Source: Hemibagrus wyckioides
Taxonomy: Eukaryota > Chordata > Actinopteri > Siluriformes > Bagridae
Reading direction: 5' to 3'
Length of the DNA stretch: 64,000 nucleotides
NCBI RefSeq assembly: GCF_019097595.1
Contig: NC_080714.1
Coordinates: 28,385,259-28,449,258, forward strand
Shown: positions 22,533 to 39,213 of the stretch, one piece after another
How positions within the stretch are numbered: position 1 is the first letter of the stretch
How the letters are laid out: the number at the start of each line of letters is the position of its first letter
Position numbers and translations under genes: made by a program
The notes under the pieces: model-generated
What the model was told of the DNA's origin: nothing
The model's input: the letters and a program-made list of their open reading frames with translations, nothing else
Databases searched by the model: none

Positions 22533-22574
<42 letters not shown>
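22533..22574 (+). repeat. (GA)n microsatellite
   Basis: Pure GA run in the predicted 3' UTR of the minus-strand gene. Confidence 0.95.
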
Positions 22575-22578
<4 letters not shown>

Positions 22579-22589
22579 AGGGAACATGA

Positions 22590-23262
22590 GAAAGAGTAGT
22601 GATGGAGTGATAGAATGATGTGATAAAGGAGTGATAGAGTGATGGAGAAACAGTGAAGGAGTGAGAAAGAACGAGAGTGACAGGACAGAATAACTGAGTG
22701 AGAGTGATAAAGGAACAGTGACAGAGTGATAGAAAAGTGATGGAGAAACAGTTTTGGAGTGATAAAGTGAAAGAGGTATGGCATGATAGAGTGAGGGGGG
22801 AACAGTGAAGGAGTGATAGAAAAGTGATGGAGAAACAGTTTTGGAGTGATAAAGTGAAAGAGGTATGGCATGATAGAGTGAGGGGGGAACAGTGAAGGAG
22901 TGATAGAATGCTGTGATGAAAGAGTGACAGAATAGAATGACAGTATTAGAGTAAAAGAGTGACAAAGAAACAGTGACAGAGTGATAGAATGATGGAGTGA
23001 TAGAGAATGGGAGAGAGAATGGAAGTGCAAGGAAAGAACGGCAGTATTAGAGTAAAAGAGTGACAAACGAACAGTGACAGAGTGAAAGAATGATGGAGTG
23101 ATGGAGGAATAGTGATAGAGTGATAGACTAACGCAGTGATATTTTGACAGAGTGATGGAAAGATAGAGTGATGGAGTACTATAGTAACAGAGTTATAGGT
23201 TGATGGATAGTGAAAGAGTGATATAGTGATGGAGTGATGGATGGAGTGATGCTCTACGTCTC
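22590..23262 (-). repeat. Degenerate gagtgatagagtgatgga-type repeat with an 87-bp duplication
   Basis: Words such as gagtgatagaatgatgga and gaaacagtgaaggagtgata recur irregularly. A clean 87-bp tandem copy is visible: gagtgatagaaaagtgatgg begins at 22724 and again at 22811, and the intervening aaacagttttggagtgataa and gaggtatggcatgata are repeated. It lies in the predicted glis1 3' UTR. Confidence 0.85.
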
Positions 23263-23387
23263 TGTGTACACTGAGGACATTTGACTCAGGCTTCGCTCGA
23301 AGGCTCCGAGCTGGAAGAAGACGCTGTCATCTGCACTGAGACTGAACTGGGACACAGAACCTCCAAGATCCGGTACCAAACTGAACC
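23254..23387 (-). CDS. glis1: glis1 terminal coding exon
   Basis: Encodes the last 44 residues, GFSLVPDLGGSVSQFSLSAD..., ending SSVYTET, with the TAG at 23256-23254. The splice acceptor is gtgtgtgtgtag, a GT microsatellite instead of a normal pyrimidine tract. Confidence 0.8.
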
Positions 23388-26300
23388 CTACACACACACA
23401 CACACAGGAGTCAGAGTTGAGCAGTGTTTGAGTAGTATTTTCGAGTTTATGGTGTGTGTGTGTGTGTGTGTACCTGCATTGGAGCTGGTGTGTAAGCCAT
23501 TGTGTGAGTGTGTGTTGAAGTTGTGAGGATCTGCAGGGACGTGAGTGTTGTTGATGTTCTGCTCTGCTCTGTAATTCTCCCCAAAATGGAAGCAGCTCTG
23601 GAAATTTCCTCGATAATCTGAAAAATCAGCAATACACACTGTAACACACACTGTAACACACTGTTATACACACTGTAACACACACTGTAACACACTGTTA
23701 TACACACTGTAACACATACTGTAACACACTGTTATACACACTGTAACACATACTGTAACTCTCACTGTAACACACTGTTATACACACTAACACATACTGT
23801 AATACACACTGTAACACACACTGTAACTCTCACTGTAACACACACTGTTATACACACTAACACATACTGTAACTCTCACTGTAACACACTGTTATACACA
23901 GTTATACACACTGTAACACACACTGTAACACACTAACTCTCACTGTAATACACACTGTAACACACACTGTAACTCTCACTGTAACACACACTGTTATACA
24001 CACTGTAACACATACTGTAACACATACTGTAACTCTCACTGTAACACACTGTTATACACAGTTATACACACTGTAATACACACTGTAACACACACTGTAA
24101 CTCTCACTGTAACACACTGTTATACACAGTTATACACACTGTAATACACACTGTAACACACACTGTAACTCTCACTGTAACACACACTGTTATACACACT
24201 AACACATACTGTAACTCTCACTGTAACACACACAGTTATACACACTGTAACACATACTGTAACTCTCACTGTAACACACACTGTAATACACACTGTAACA
24301 CACTAACTCTCACTGTAATACACACTGTAACACACACTGTAACTCTCACTGTAACACACACTGTAACACACACTGTAACTCTCACTGTAATACACACTGT
24401 AACACACTGTAATACACACTGTTATACACACAGTTATACACACTGTAACACACTGTTATACACACTGTTATACACACTGTAACACACTGTTATACACACT
24501 GTAACACACACTGTAACACACTGTTATACACACTGTTATACACACTGTAACACACTGTTATACACACTGTAACTCTCACTGTAACACACTGTAATACACA
24601 CTGTTATACACACAGTTATACACACTGTAACACACTGTTATACACACTGTTATACACACTGTTATACACACTGTAACACACTGTAACTCTCACTGTAACA
24701 CACTGTAATACACACTGTTATACACACTGTTATACACACTGTAACACACACTGTAACTCTTACTGTAACACACACTGTTATACACACTGTAACACTCACT
24801 GTAACACACACTATTATACACACTGTAACACACACTGTAATACACACTGTAACACACACTGTTATACACACAGTTATACACACTGTAACACACACTGTTA
24901 TACACAGTTATACACACTGTAACACTCACTGTAACACACACTGTTATACACACTGTAACACACACTGTAACACACACTGTTATACATACAGTTATACACA
25001 CTGTAACACACACTGTTATACACAGTTATACACACTGTAACACTCACTGTAACACACACTGTTATACACACTAACACACACTGTAACACACACTGTTATA
25101 CATACAGTTATACACACTGTAACACACTAACTCTCACTGTAATACACACTGTAACACACTGTTATACACACAGTTATACACACTGTAACACTCACTGTAA
25201 CACACACTGTTATACACACTGTAACAGATTGTAACACACACTGTTATACATACAGTTATACACACTGTAACACACTAACTCTCACTGTAATACACACTGT
25301 AACACACACTGTTATACACACTGTAACACACACTGTAACACACACTGTAACACACACTGTAACTCTCACTGTAACACACACTGTTATACACACTGTAACA
25401 CTCACTGTAACACACTGTTATACACACTGTTATACATACAGTTATACACACTGTAACACACACTGTTATACATACAGTTATACACACTGTAACACACTAA
25501 CTCTCACTGTAATACACACTGTAACACACACTGTTATACACACTGTAACACACACTGTTATACACACTGTAACACACACTGTAACTCTCACTGTAACACA
25601 CTGTTATACACACTGTAGCACACACTAACACACACTGTTATACACACTGTAACACACTGTTATACACACTGTAACACTCACTGTAACACACACTGTTATA
25701 CACACTGTAACACACACAGTTATACACACTGTAATACACACTGTTATACATACAGTTATACACACTGTAACACACTAACTCTCACTGTAATACACACTGT
25801 AACACACACTGTTATACACACTGTAACACACACTGTAACTCTCACTGTAACACACTGTTATACACACTGTTATACACACAGTTATACACACTGTAACACA
25901 CTAACTCTCACTGTAATACACACTGTTATACACACTGTTATACACACAGTTATACACACTGTAACACACTAACTCTCACTGTAATACACACTGTAACACA
26001 CACTGTTATACACACTGTAACACACACTGTTATACACACTGTAACACACACTGTAACTCTCACTGTAACACACTGTTATACACACTGTAACACACACTGT
26101 AACACACACAGTTATACACACTGTAACACACTGTTATACACACTGTAACACACACAGTTATACACACTGTAACACACTGTAACACACACTGTAACACACA
26201 CTGTTATACACACTGTTATACACACTGTAACACACACTGTTATACACACTGTAACACACACTGTAATACACACTGTAACACACACTGTTATACACACTGT

Positions 26301-28937
26301 AACACTCACTGTAACACACACTGTAACACACACTGTAACACACACTGTTATACACACTGTAACACTCACTGTGACACACTGTTATACACACTGTAACACA
26401 CTAACACACACTGTTATACACACAGTTATACACACTGTAACACACTATAACACACACTATAATACACACAGTTATACACACTGTAACACACACTGTGCCA
26501 CACTGTTATACACACAGTTATACACACTGTAACACACTAACTCACTGTAATACACACTGTAACACACACTTTTATACACACTGTAACACACACTAACTCT
26601 CACTGTAACACACACTGTTATACACACTGTAACACACACTGTAACACACACAGTTATACACACTGTAACACACACTGTTATACACACAGTAACACACACT
26701 GTAACACACTCTGTTATACACAGTTATACACACTGTAACACACTAACACACACTACAATACACACAGTTATACACACTGTAACACACTCTGTGCCACACA
26801 CTGTAACACACAGTTATACACACTGTAACACACACTGTTATACACACAGTTATACACACTGTTATATACACAGTTATACACACTGTAACACACATTGTTA
26901 TACACACTGTAACACACTGTAACACACACTGTTATATACACAGTTATACACACTGTAACAGACACTGTAACACACACTGTTATACACACCATAACACACT
27001 GTAACACACACTGTTATACACACTGTAACTCTCACTGTAACACACATTGTAACACTCACTGTAACACACACTGTTATACACACTGTTATACACACTGTAA
27101 CACACTGTAACACGCACTGTAACACACACTGTAACACACACTGTAACACACACTGTTATAAACACTGTAACACACACAGTTATACACACAGTTATACACA
27201 CTGTAACAGACACTGTAACACACACTGTTATACACACCATAACACACTGTAACACACACTGTTATACACACTGTAACACACACTGTTATACACACTGTAA
27301 CACACACTGTTATACACACTGTAACACACACTGTAATACACAGTTATACACACTGTAACACACACTGTTATACACACAGTTATACACACTGTAATACACA
27401 CTGTAACACACACAGTTATACACACTGTAATACACACTGTAACACACACTGTAATACACACTGTAACACACACTGTTATACACACTGTAACACACACTGT
27501 AATACACACTGTTATACACACTAACACTCACTGTAACACTCACTGTAACACATACTGTAACACACACTGTTATACATACTGTAACACACACTGTAACACA
27601 CTGTAACACACACTGTTATACACACTGTAACACACTGTTATACACACTAACACTCACTGTAACACACTGTTATACACACTGTAACACACTGTTATACACA
27701 CAGTTATACACATTGTTATACACACTAACACACACTGTAACACACACTGTTATACACACTGTAACACACACTGTAACACACACTGTTATACACACTGTTA
27801 TACACACTGTTATACACACTGTAACACACACTGTAACACACACTGTTATACACACTGTAACACACTGTAACACACACTGTTATACACACTGTTATACACA
27901 CTGTAACACACTCTGTAATACACACTGTAACACACACTGTTATACACACTGTAACTCTCACTGTAACACACATTGTAACACTCACTGTAACACACACTGT
28001 AACACACACTGTTATACACACTGTTATACACACTGTAACACACTGTAACACACACTGTAACACACACTGTTATACACACTGTTATACACACTGTAACACA
28101 CTGTAACACTCACTGTAACACACACTGTTATACACACTGTAACACACAGTTATACACACTGTAACACACACTGTAACACACACTGTAACACACTGTTATA
28201 CACACTGTAACACACACTGTAACACACACTGTTATACACACTGTAACACACTGTAATACACACTGTAATACACACTGTTATACACACTAACACTCACTGT
28301 AACACACATTGTAACACTCACTGTAACACACACTGTAACACACACTGTTATACACACTGTTATACACACTGTAACACACTGTAACACTCACTGTAACACA
28401 CACTGTAACACACACTGTTATACACACTGTAACACACACTGTTATACACACTGTAACACACACTGTAACACACACTGTTATACACACTGTAACACACACT
28501 GTAACACACACTGTTATACACACTGTAACACACACTGTAATACACACTGTAATACACACTGTTATACACACTAACACTCACTGTAACACACATTGTAACA
28601 CTCACTGTTATACACACTGTAACACACTGTTATACACACTGTAACACACTGTTATACACACTGTTATACACACTGTAACACTCACTGTAACACACACTGT
28701 AACACACACTGTAACACACACTGTTATACACACTGTTATACACACTGTAACACACACTGTAACACACACTGTTATACACACTGTTATACACACTGTAACA
28801 CACACTGTAACACACACTGTTATACACACACTCCCTTTTAGACTTGATGTTACATGCTTTTCTACACACTGTTATTCTTTCATGTCTTCATATTTTCTAC
28901 AATGTCCATCTTCACTTTCTTTCATGGCTTGCTCTTT

Positions 28938-28993
<56 letters not shown>

Positions 28994-28997
28994 TCGT

Positions 28998-29032
<35 letters not shown>

Positions 29033-29237
29033 GTATGTATGTATGTATGTATGTATGGATGTATGGATGTAAGGGTGTACCTTCAGTCAGGTTGTGGAAG
29101 GTGGAGTAGGATTTGTGGTGCTGCTGTGTGGACGACAGGTTCTGCTGTTTCTCCACCAGCGTGGACGATGGAGACGGAGCCTTCAGTGGACTGATTCCTG
29201 GAGAGAGCAATGGACCAGATAACCTGAGAGAGAGAGC

Positions 29238-29298
<61 letters not shown>

Positions 29299-31111
29299 AT
29301 GTCACTTTACACTGCTCTGTCTTTTTCGTTATGGTCCAGGTTTAAAGCAGTGTGATGTAAATACGTGTTTTTAATGGAATTACGATGAAATGTTTGTGCT
29401 AAACGAGCTTCTGTGTTAAAGCTAAATGCTTGTGTGCATTTTATTTGTGGCTGAATCTGCAGATACCAGGTACCCCTGAGCTCTGGCTGGATGTTCCCAT
29501 GTGGCGTGTTGAAACAAAAACCATCACATAATCGTCATAAAAATGTCGCAGGCTGGATTTGATCAAGCACAGGCCTGGGGTTAGTTCAGCGCTGGCTCGG
29601 GGAGGGAAGCTGCGATCGCTGCAAACGAACAACTAAATCCTTTGTTAGTGCTTTTAAATTCTTCAGCCAGCTTTTCAGAAATAAAAAGTCCTTCTGTTCA
29701 AATGACAAACACAGCGCTAATACGACTCCACACGGTCACGGTGTAGTTCTCATGAAACAGCCGGAGAACGAACAACAAGCTTCAGGGATCTGTGGAAGCA
29801 GCAGGAACGACGTGACGTTAGGAGAGAAACGCCTCAGAACACACAACGATTAACGACACAAACACCACATTCACACCACACTACACACAGGGTTCACCTT
29901 TCTGTAGGCATGTCTTCTGAGATGACACAGCATCAAAATATCTTTTTATTAAAAAGAAAAAAAAATCAGAAACCTTTTCGTACAACAAAATGCTATTACT
30001 GAACTATTAAGTTCATTCCCTGTGTGCTAAAAAATCTCCACTTGATGATTTAATGTTAAAAAAATTTAACATTATGTAAATCTAACATTTTTAGTTTTTT
30101 TTTATTTAGTTTTTTTTTTACAAATTGCTATTTTGTTGGCAGTATGTTTTGTAGTAATATATATTTTTTTCTTGTAATTATTAAATTATTATTATATATA
30201 ATTATTGTAATTATTTTTCCATTTTGTTCCTCAAATTTACTTTCACAATTTTTTAATTTTTACAATTTTTTCCTACGAATTTATTTTTACAAATTGCCAT
30301 TTTGTTGGTAATTTATTTTTTGTTGTAATATATACTTTTTTCTTGTAATTATTTAATTATTATTATATATAATTATTGTATTTATTTTTCCATTTTTTCT
30401 TTTTAATTTATACGTTTTTACAATTTAATTTTTTTTAATTTTATTTAGAATTTCTGTAAAGCTTTATACCATGTCCATTTTTAAAGCTCTACAAATGAAA
30501 CTGAATTGAATTAAAATAACAATAACACTCTTTCTTCTGTTGCCCTACAGATTTTCCCGCCTCGTCGTGAGTGTACGTGATTTATTTTTCCGCACCACAC
30601 CGGCGACCGTGGACGAAAGCTGTGGCGCTGGAACGGCGTCCTGTTTCTTAGAGCAGCTGTAAAAATCAGTGAGATGTTTTGTGGACTGGACGGTATGACA
30701 TCAGCTCATCTGTAACGTCTCGTTTCCAGAGTTTCATCAGCCCGGGCTGGAGCAGGACACGTTTTCTCACGGTGACTCACGCGTCTCTGGCCTGACGTTT
30801 CGGACATTTCTGTCATTTTCGGCGAGACTCTCCTCAGCTGCCCTCTGTAATATCCGCATCCTGGACTCTGCTGCGTGTGGAATAACCTGCGCTAATCCTG
30901 GCCTCACGTGTTTCCCTGCTGCATTTTCTCCTCCTGGGGGGATCTTCTGTCAGCGGGAACTCAGGAAACAGTTATACTGTTCATATTTTTACAAGCTGCC
31001 TCCACGTGAATCACGCCGTAATCAGAGCCAGGTGGAGCTGCGCTCAGTCTGCAGGAATGACGGGAATCTTTCATACACGTGCGATTCATCTCTCCTCTTG
31101 TCTCTCTCTCC

Positions 31112-31160
<49 letters not shown>

Positions 31161-32257
31161 TCTCAGATCGTTTGAACTGAGACGTTCAGAGAGATGTCTG
31201 ACCTTTGACCTCAGTCAGGATGTGGGTCAGAAAGGTTCCCTCTCATGCTGATTTCGGGTCAGTCGAGTGCTTAATCATTGTAATAGTGAAGGTCAGAGTC
31301 TGGGTCGATTGGACTGATCTGAAATCAGTGTAGAACTGCATGAAAAGGTCATTTAATATTTCATACTAAACTACTGGAATTTGTGGACATTAACGATGTA
31401 CTTTAAAAAAAAAAAAGAATTTTATGGACTTTATACGTTTACCACACTACATTTAGAAGCGTGTAGAATGGACGACAAACACAGAGGAAGAAGAGGAAGA
31501 GGAAGAGGAAGAAGAAGAAAATGTTTGTGAATCGTTATTTTCTGATTCCCGAGCCGATCTAACGACATCAACACTAACACCAGCAGGGGGCGCCCGCGTG
31601 TCATTTTAAACCTAGTTACAAACGTTCAGCAAAATGAAAAAGCCTGAAATATTCATGCACATTACTGCTTAGATAGATATATAAAATATTTGTCTCTCTA
31701 AGCAGACAGAATCTACAGAGGCGTGTGTCGTATATATTCCAGGGAATACAGTAAGTGCAGTGGAGCAGAGTTTACAGATTTTACGGAGCTGAAGTGTGTG
31801 GGAACGTGTCTATGGAAACATCCCGCTCCGAGTGAGTCACTCCTGAGTCAGCAGAGTCAACTCAGCGATCACGACTCGTCATGTGAACACGATTCATTTA
31901 AACACAGAAGCAGAATGGGGGTGGGGGGTGTTTGGGGGGGGGCACTTTCATTCTGGACGAAAATCAAAAGCCGTGAGAGGATCAAAGGCCTGGAGTCTGA
32001 AGCGGAGAGGAGAGTAACGGAGGAAAAAACAAGGTGGATGGAAAAGACAGAGCTGTGGTTTGAACTCAGGTCCAGAACAGGAACAACGTCATCCCCCTCT
32101 CCGAAAAAAAAAGTCTCTGGATGATGAACTATCAGCGTTATTAAACACAGATTCCGAGCCAGACGGATTTTTGATGACAACATCTCACACTCATGACCCC
32201 TGCAAGAATCAAATTCCAGTTTAAATCCTTTTCTGAAGGCTTGTGGATGTTAGAGAG

Positions 32258-32304
<47 letters not shown>

Positions 32305-35300
32305 CAGAGTCTCATCAGGGGATCAGACATGATGGCTGGAAAGGAACCAGACTGCTCCATTTTTTTTCCCGTCTGAAGATTCATGAGGATGAGAGCTCTG
32401 TCCCTCGTTCGTCTTGTCTCGTCAGTCGCTCTGTGGTGGACGAGTGGACGAGTGAATGATTATGGCACTCCAGGAAACGGTTCTGCTTCTGGTTAGACAC
32501 CAGGAAGGGGTTCAGATCATCACTCCATCCCTGAACACAGCAAGTTTATCAAACTCTGCTTCTAAGCAGCTTAAGAGCTGAGGGGATGCTGACGATCACA
32601 CACACACTGCATACACACTATACACACTGCATACACACTATACACACTGCATACACACTATACACACTGCATACACACTGCATACACACTATACACACTG
32701 CATACACACTATACACACTGCATACACACTGCATACACACTATACACACTGCATACACACTGCATACACACTATACACACTGCATACACACTGCATACAC
32801 ACTATACACACTGCATACACACTATACACACTGCATACACACTGCATACACACTATACACACTGCATACACACTGCATACACACTATACACACTGCATAC
32901 ACACTATACACACTGCATACACACTATACACACTGCATACACACTATACACACTGCATACACACTGTATACACACTATACACACTGCATACACACTGTAT
33001 ACACACTATACACACTGCATACACACTATACACACTGCATACACACTATACACACTGCATACACACTATACACACTGCATACACACTGTATACACACTAT
33101 ACACACTGCATACACACTATACACACTATACACACTGCATACACACTATACACACTGCATACACACTGTATACACACTATACACACTGTATACACACTAT
33201 ACACACTGTATACACACTGCATACACACTGCATACACACTATACACACTGCATACACACTATACACACTATACACACTGCATACACACTATATACACACT
33301 ATACACACTGCATACACACTGCATACACACTATACACACTGCATACACACTATACACACTGCATACACACTATACACACTGCATACACACTGCATACACA
33401 CTATACACACTGCATACACACTATACACACTGCATACACACTGTATACACACTATACACACTGCATACATACTGTATACACACTGCATACACATTATACA
33501 CACTATACACACTGCATACACACTATACACACTGCATACACATTATACACACTATACACACTGCATACACACTATACACACTGCATACATACTGCATACA
33601 CACTGCATACACATTATACACACTATACACACTGCATACACACTATACACACTGCATACACATTATACACACTATACACACTGCATACACACTATACACA
33701 CTGCATACACACTGTATACACGCTATACACACTGCATACACACTATACACACTATACACACTGCATACACACTGTATACACGCTATACACACTGCATACA
33801 CACTGTATACACGCTATACACACTGCATACACACTATACACACTATACACACTGCATACACACTATACACACTGCATACACACTATACACACTATACACA
33901 CTGCATACACACTATACACACTGCATACACACTATACACACTGCATACACACTGTATACACACTATACACACTGCATACACACTATACACACTGCATACA
34001 CACTGCATACACACTATACACACTGCATACACACTGCATACACACTATACACACTGCATACACACTATACACACTATACACACTGCATACACACTGTATA
34101 CACACTATACACACTGTATACACACTATACACACTGCATACACACTATACACACTGTATACACACTATACACACTGCATACATACTGTATACACACTGCA
34201 TACACATTGCATACACATTGCATACACATTATACACACTATACACACTGCATACACACTATACACACTGCATACACATTATACACACTATACACACTGCT
34301 TACACACTATATACACTGCATACACACTGTATACACACTATACACACTGCATACACACTGTATACACACTATACACACTGCATACATACTGTATACACAC
34401 TGCATACACATTATACACACTATACACACTGCTTACACACTATATACACTGCATACACACTGTATACACACTATACACACTGCATACACACTATACACAC
34501 TGCATACACACTGTATACACACTATACACACTGCATACACACTGCTTACACACTATACACACTGCATACACACTATACACACTGCTTACACACTGCATAC
34601 ACATTATACACACTATACACACTGCATACACACTATACACACTGCATACACACTGTATACACACTATACACACTGCATACACACTATACACACTGCATAC
34701 ACATTATACACACTGCATACACATTATACACACTATACACACTGCATACACACTGTATACACACTATACACACTGCATACACATTATACACACTATACAC
34801 ACTGCTTACACACTATATACACTGCATACACACTGTATACACACTATACACACTGCATACACACTGTATACACACTATACACACTGCATACATACTGTAT
34901 ACACACTGCATACACATTATACACACTATACACACTGCTTACACACTATATACACTGCATACACACTGTATACACACTATACACACTGCATACACACTAT
35001 ACACACTGCATACACACTGCATACACACTATACACACTGCATACACACTATACACACTGCATACACACTGTATACACACTATACACACTGCATACACACT
35101 ATACACACTGCTTACACACTATACACACTGCATACACACTATACACACTGCTTACACACTGCATACACATTATACACACTGCATACACACTATACACACT
35201 GCATACACACTGTATACACACTATACACACTATACACACTGCATACACACTGCATACACACTATACACACTGCATACACACTATACACACTGCTTACACA

Positions 35301-38300
35301 CTGTATACACACTATACACACTGCATACACACTGCATACACACTATACACACTGCTTACACACTATACACACTGCATACACACTATACACACTGCTTACA
35401 CACTGCATACACACTATACACACTGCATACACATTATACACACTATACACACTGCATACACACTATACACACTGCTTACACACTGTATACACACTATACA
35501 CACTGCATACACACTGCTTACACACTATACAGACTGCATACACACTATACACACTGCATACACACTGCTTACACACTATACACACTGCATACACACTATA
35601 CACACTACACACACTGCATACACACTGCTTACACACTATACACACTGCATACACACTATACACACTACACACACTGCATACACACTGCTTACACACTATA
35701 CACACTGCATACACTGCATACACACTATACACACTGCTTACACACTGTATACACACTATACACACTGCTTACACACTATACACACTGCATACACACTGCA
35801 TACACACTATACACACTGCTTACACACTATACACACTGCATACACACTGCTTACACACTATACACACTGCATACACACTATACACACTACACACACTGCA
35901 TACACACTGTACACACTGCATACACACTGCTTACACACTATACACACTGCATACACACTATACACGCTGCATACACACTGTATACACACTATACACACTG
36001 CTTACACACTATACACACTGCATACACACTGCTTACACACTATACACACTGCATACACACTATACACACTACACACACTGCATACACACTGTACACACTG
36101 CATACACACTGCTTACACACTATACACACTGCATACACACTATACACGCTGCATACACACTGTATACACACTGCATACACACTGCTTACACACTATCCAC
36201 ACTGCATACACACTGCTTACACACTGCTTACACACTATACACACTGCATACACACTATACACACTGCTTACACACTATACACACTGCATACACACTATAC
36301 ACACTGCTTACACACTATACACACTGCATACACATTATACACACTATACACACTGCATACACACTATACACACTGCTTACACACTGTATACACACTATAC
36401 ACACTGCATACACACTGCTTACACACTATACAGACTGCATACACACTATACACACTGCATACACACTGCATACACACTGTACACACTGCATACACACTGC
36501 TTACACACTATACACACTGCATACACACTATACACGCTGCATACACACTGTATACACACTGCATACACACTGCTTACACACTATCCACACTGCATACACA
36601 CTGCTTACACACTGCTTACACACTATACACACTGCATACACACTATACACACTGCTTACACACTATACACACTGCTTACACACTATACACACTGCATACA
36701 CATTATACACACTATACACACTGCATACACACTATACACACTGCTTACACACTGTATACACACTATACACACTGCATACACACTGCTTACACACTATACA
36801 GACTGCATACACACTATACACACTGCATACACACTGCTTACACACTATACACACTGCATACACACTATACACACTACACACACTGCATACACACTGTACA
36901 CACTGCTTACACACTATACACACTGCATACACACTATACACACTGCTTACACACTGTATACACACTATACACACTGTATACACACTATACACACTGCTTA
37001 CACACTATACACACTGCATACACACTGCATACACACTATACACACTGCTTACACACTATACACACTGCATACACACTGCTTACACACTATACACACTGCA
37101 TACACACTATACACACTACACACACTGCATACACACTGTACACACTGCATACACACTGCTTACACACTATACACACTGCATACACACTGTATACACACTA
37201 TACACACTGCTTACACACTATACACACTGCATACACACTATACACACTGCATACACACTATACACACTGCTTACACACTATACACACTGCATACACACTG
37301 CTTACACACTATACACACTGCATACACACTATACACACTACACACACTGCATACACACTGTACACACTGCATACACACTGCTTACACACTATACACGCTG
37401 CATACACACTGTATACACACTATACACACTGCTTACACACTGTATACACACTATACACACTGCTTACACACTATACACACTGCATACACACTGCTTACAC
37501 ACTATACACACTGCATACACACTGCTTACACACTATACACACTATACACACTGTACACACTACATACATACTATACACACTCTACAAACTACATACACGC
37601 TCTACACACTACATATACATACATGCTCTACACACTATACACACTACATACACATTATACACACTGTACACGCTCTACACACTACATACACATTATACAC
37701 ACTGCATACACTACATACACATTACACACATCATACACACTATTCACACATCATACACACTATACACACTGCATACACACTATACACACACAACATACAC
37801 AGTCTACACACCACATATATACTATACACACTACAAACACACTATACACACACGCTACATACATACAGCATACACACATATATAACACCACTTTACACTC
37901 CCTTACACACATCATATAACTGACACATGCCTCAAACACACCACAACACATCAGAAGGAAAGAAAGAAAGACTGTAGAAATGATCACTCTATTTTTATCC
38001 TGTTTTTATTCAAATTTAAAAATTTGTTCATAAGAAAATCTACATTTATAACAAAAAAAGCTAAATGTGTGTAAAAGTCAGAGTAAGAGCTGAGGAGATG
38101 TGAAAGAAGGTGATGGAAACAGACGTATACACACACTGCGGTGTCTCCAGACGGGGGCGCTGCTGGCTCAGTGGTCAACGTTCTAGTGTTGATGAGCGTA
38201 AGGTTGTGGGGTCAAATCCCATGAGTACACAACAGAGCGCACAAGAGAGACAAATGAGTCATTAAGGAGAGTTTTGTTGGACTCACTGGGACGTCAGCTG

Positions 38301-39164
38301 GAGAGTGGACGTAACTCTGGTCCTGATGTGTGACGTCATTGCTCCAGATCAAAGTTAAGCTAATGAACTAATTGACTCTGCGGAGCTGCTACGTTTTCTG
38401 CGCCATTAGATCTGCATTCCTTACAAACCAGCAGCTTGTGATACACGACAGGAAGAAAGGCCAGGCCAAAAAAGTGACAGTGTTTCAGCGAGATGTATAG
38501 CGCTCAGGGTCCTCTTCGTCTAAAACTCCGCGCGGTGAGGAGCGGCGCGCTCTGTTTTCACTGGCGTCTTTTTAATATTAGCTTCAGAAAGTGACGGCAG
38601 GTATTTACTGAGTAAAAGGAGTCTAAATGGCCCGTTTCAGCCAGGGTAAACACATTTAGCAATGAGGTCAGCGGCTGAAGCGGTGCGAGTCGGTCGCGTT
38701 AGATAATTTTGTCAAAATGTTTAATGTCCTGCTAAACCGTTTGGGGAAAAACAAGTGCGGCTGCCGGTGTTGACCTTGGCAGCGGCGGCGTGTATGCACT
38801 AGGCTCTGGGCATGTAAATCAAACACACGCTCCGACTTCAGGAAAATGTAAGCAGACGTTTCGTACCTGGCTCGTTATAAAGCGTCGTTATGAACACGCT
38901 TTTGATTACAGGCCTTGATTTTAACGACATCTGCAAATAAAGCTCTGCCGCAGCCGGCACACGTGCATGTGCGCAGGTGCTGCGATGGAGTGGGAGGTGG
39001 AATGAGGAATGAAACACGCTGTGTCATGCTGTTACAGGAAAATAATCAAGGATGGGGGCTGGTGTGATGGAGCTGATTATTTTCCTGGAAGAGCACGAGT
39101 GTTTTATTCCTCTTAACAAAGTCAGCATTTTTATCCATTTATAGTTACATTCAGTGCTGTGGAA

Positions 39165-39213
<49 letters not shown>

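Noticed and set aside
23631..28827. Centromeric or telomeric satellite
   Set aside because: No TTAGGG-type unit, and the array sits between two phase-matched exons of one gene, so it is an intronic expansion.
28844..29355. Plus-strand open frames around 28.8-29.3 kb
   Set aside because: They are antisense shadows of microsatellites and of the glis1 exon on minus.
32586..37919. 1,777-codon and 1,238-codon open frames (Thr/His/Tyr-rich)
   Set aside because: They are translations of a tandem repeat whose unit lacks stop codons in two frames; no splice, promoter or protein-like composition supports them.
38164..38219. Functional tRNA gene
   Set aside because: A and B boxes are present but there is no cloverleaf; better explained as a SINE head.
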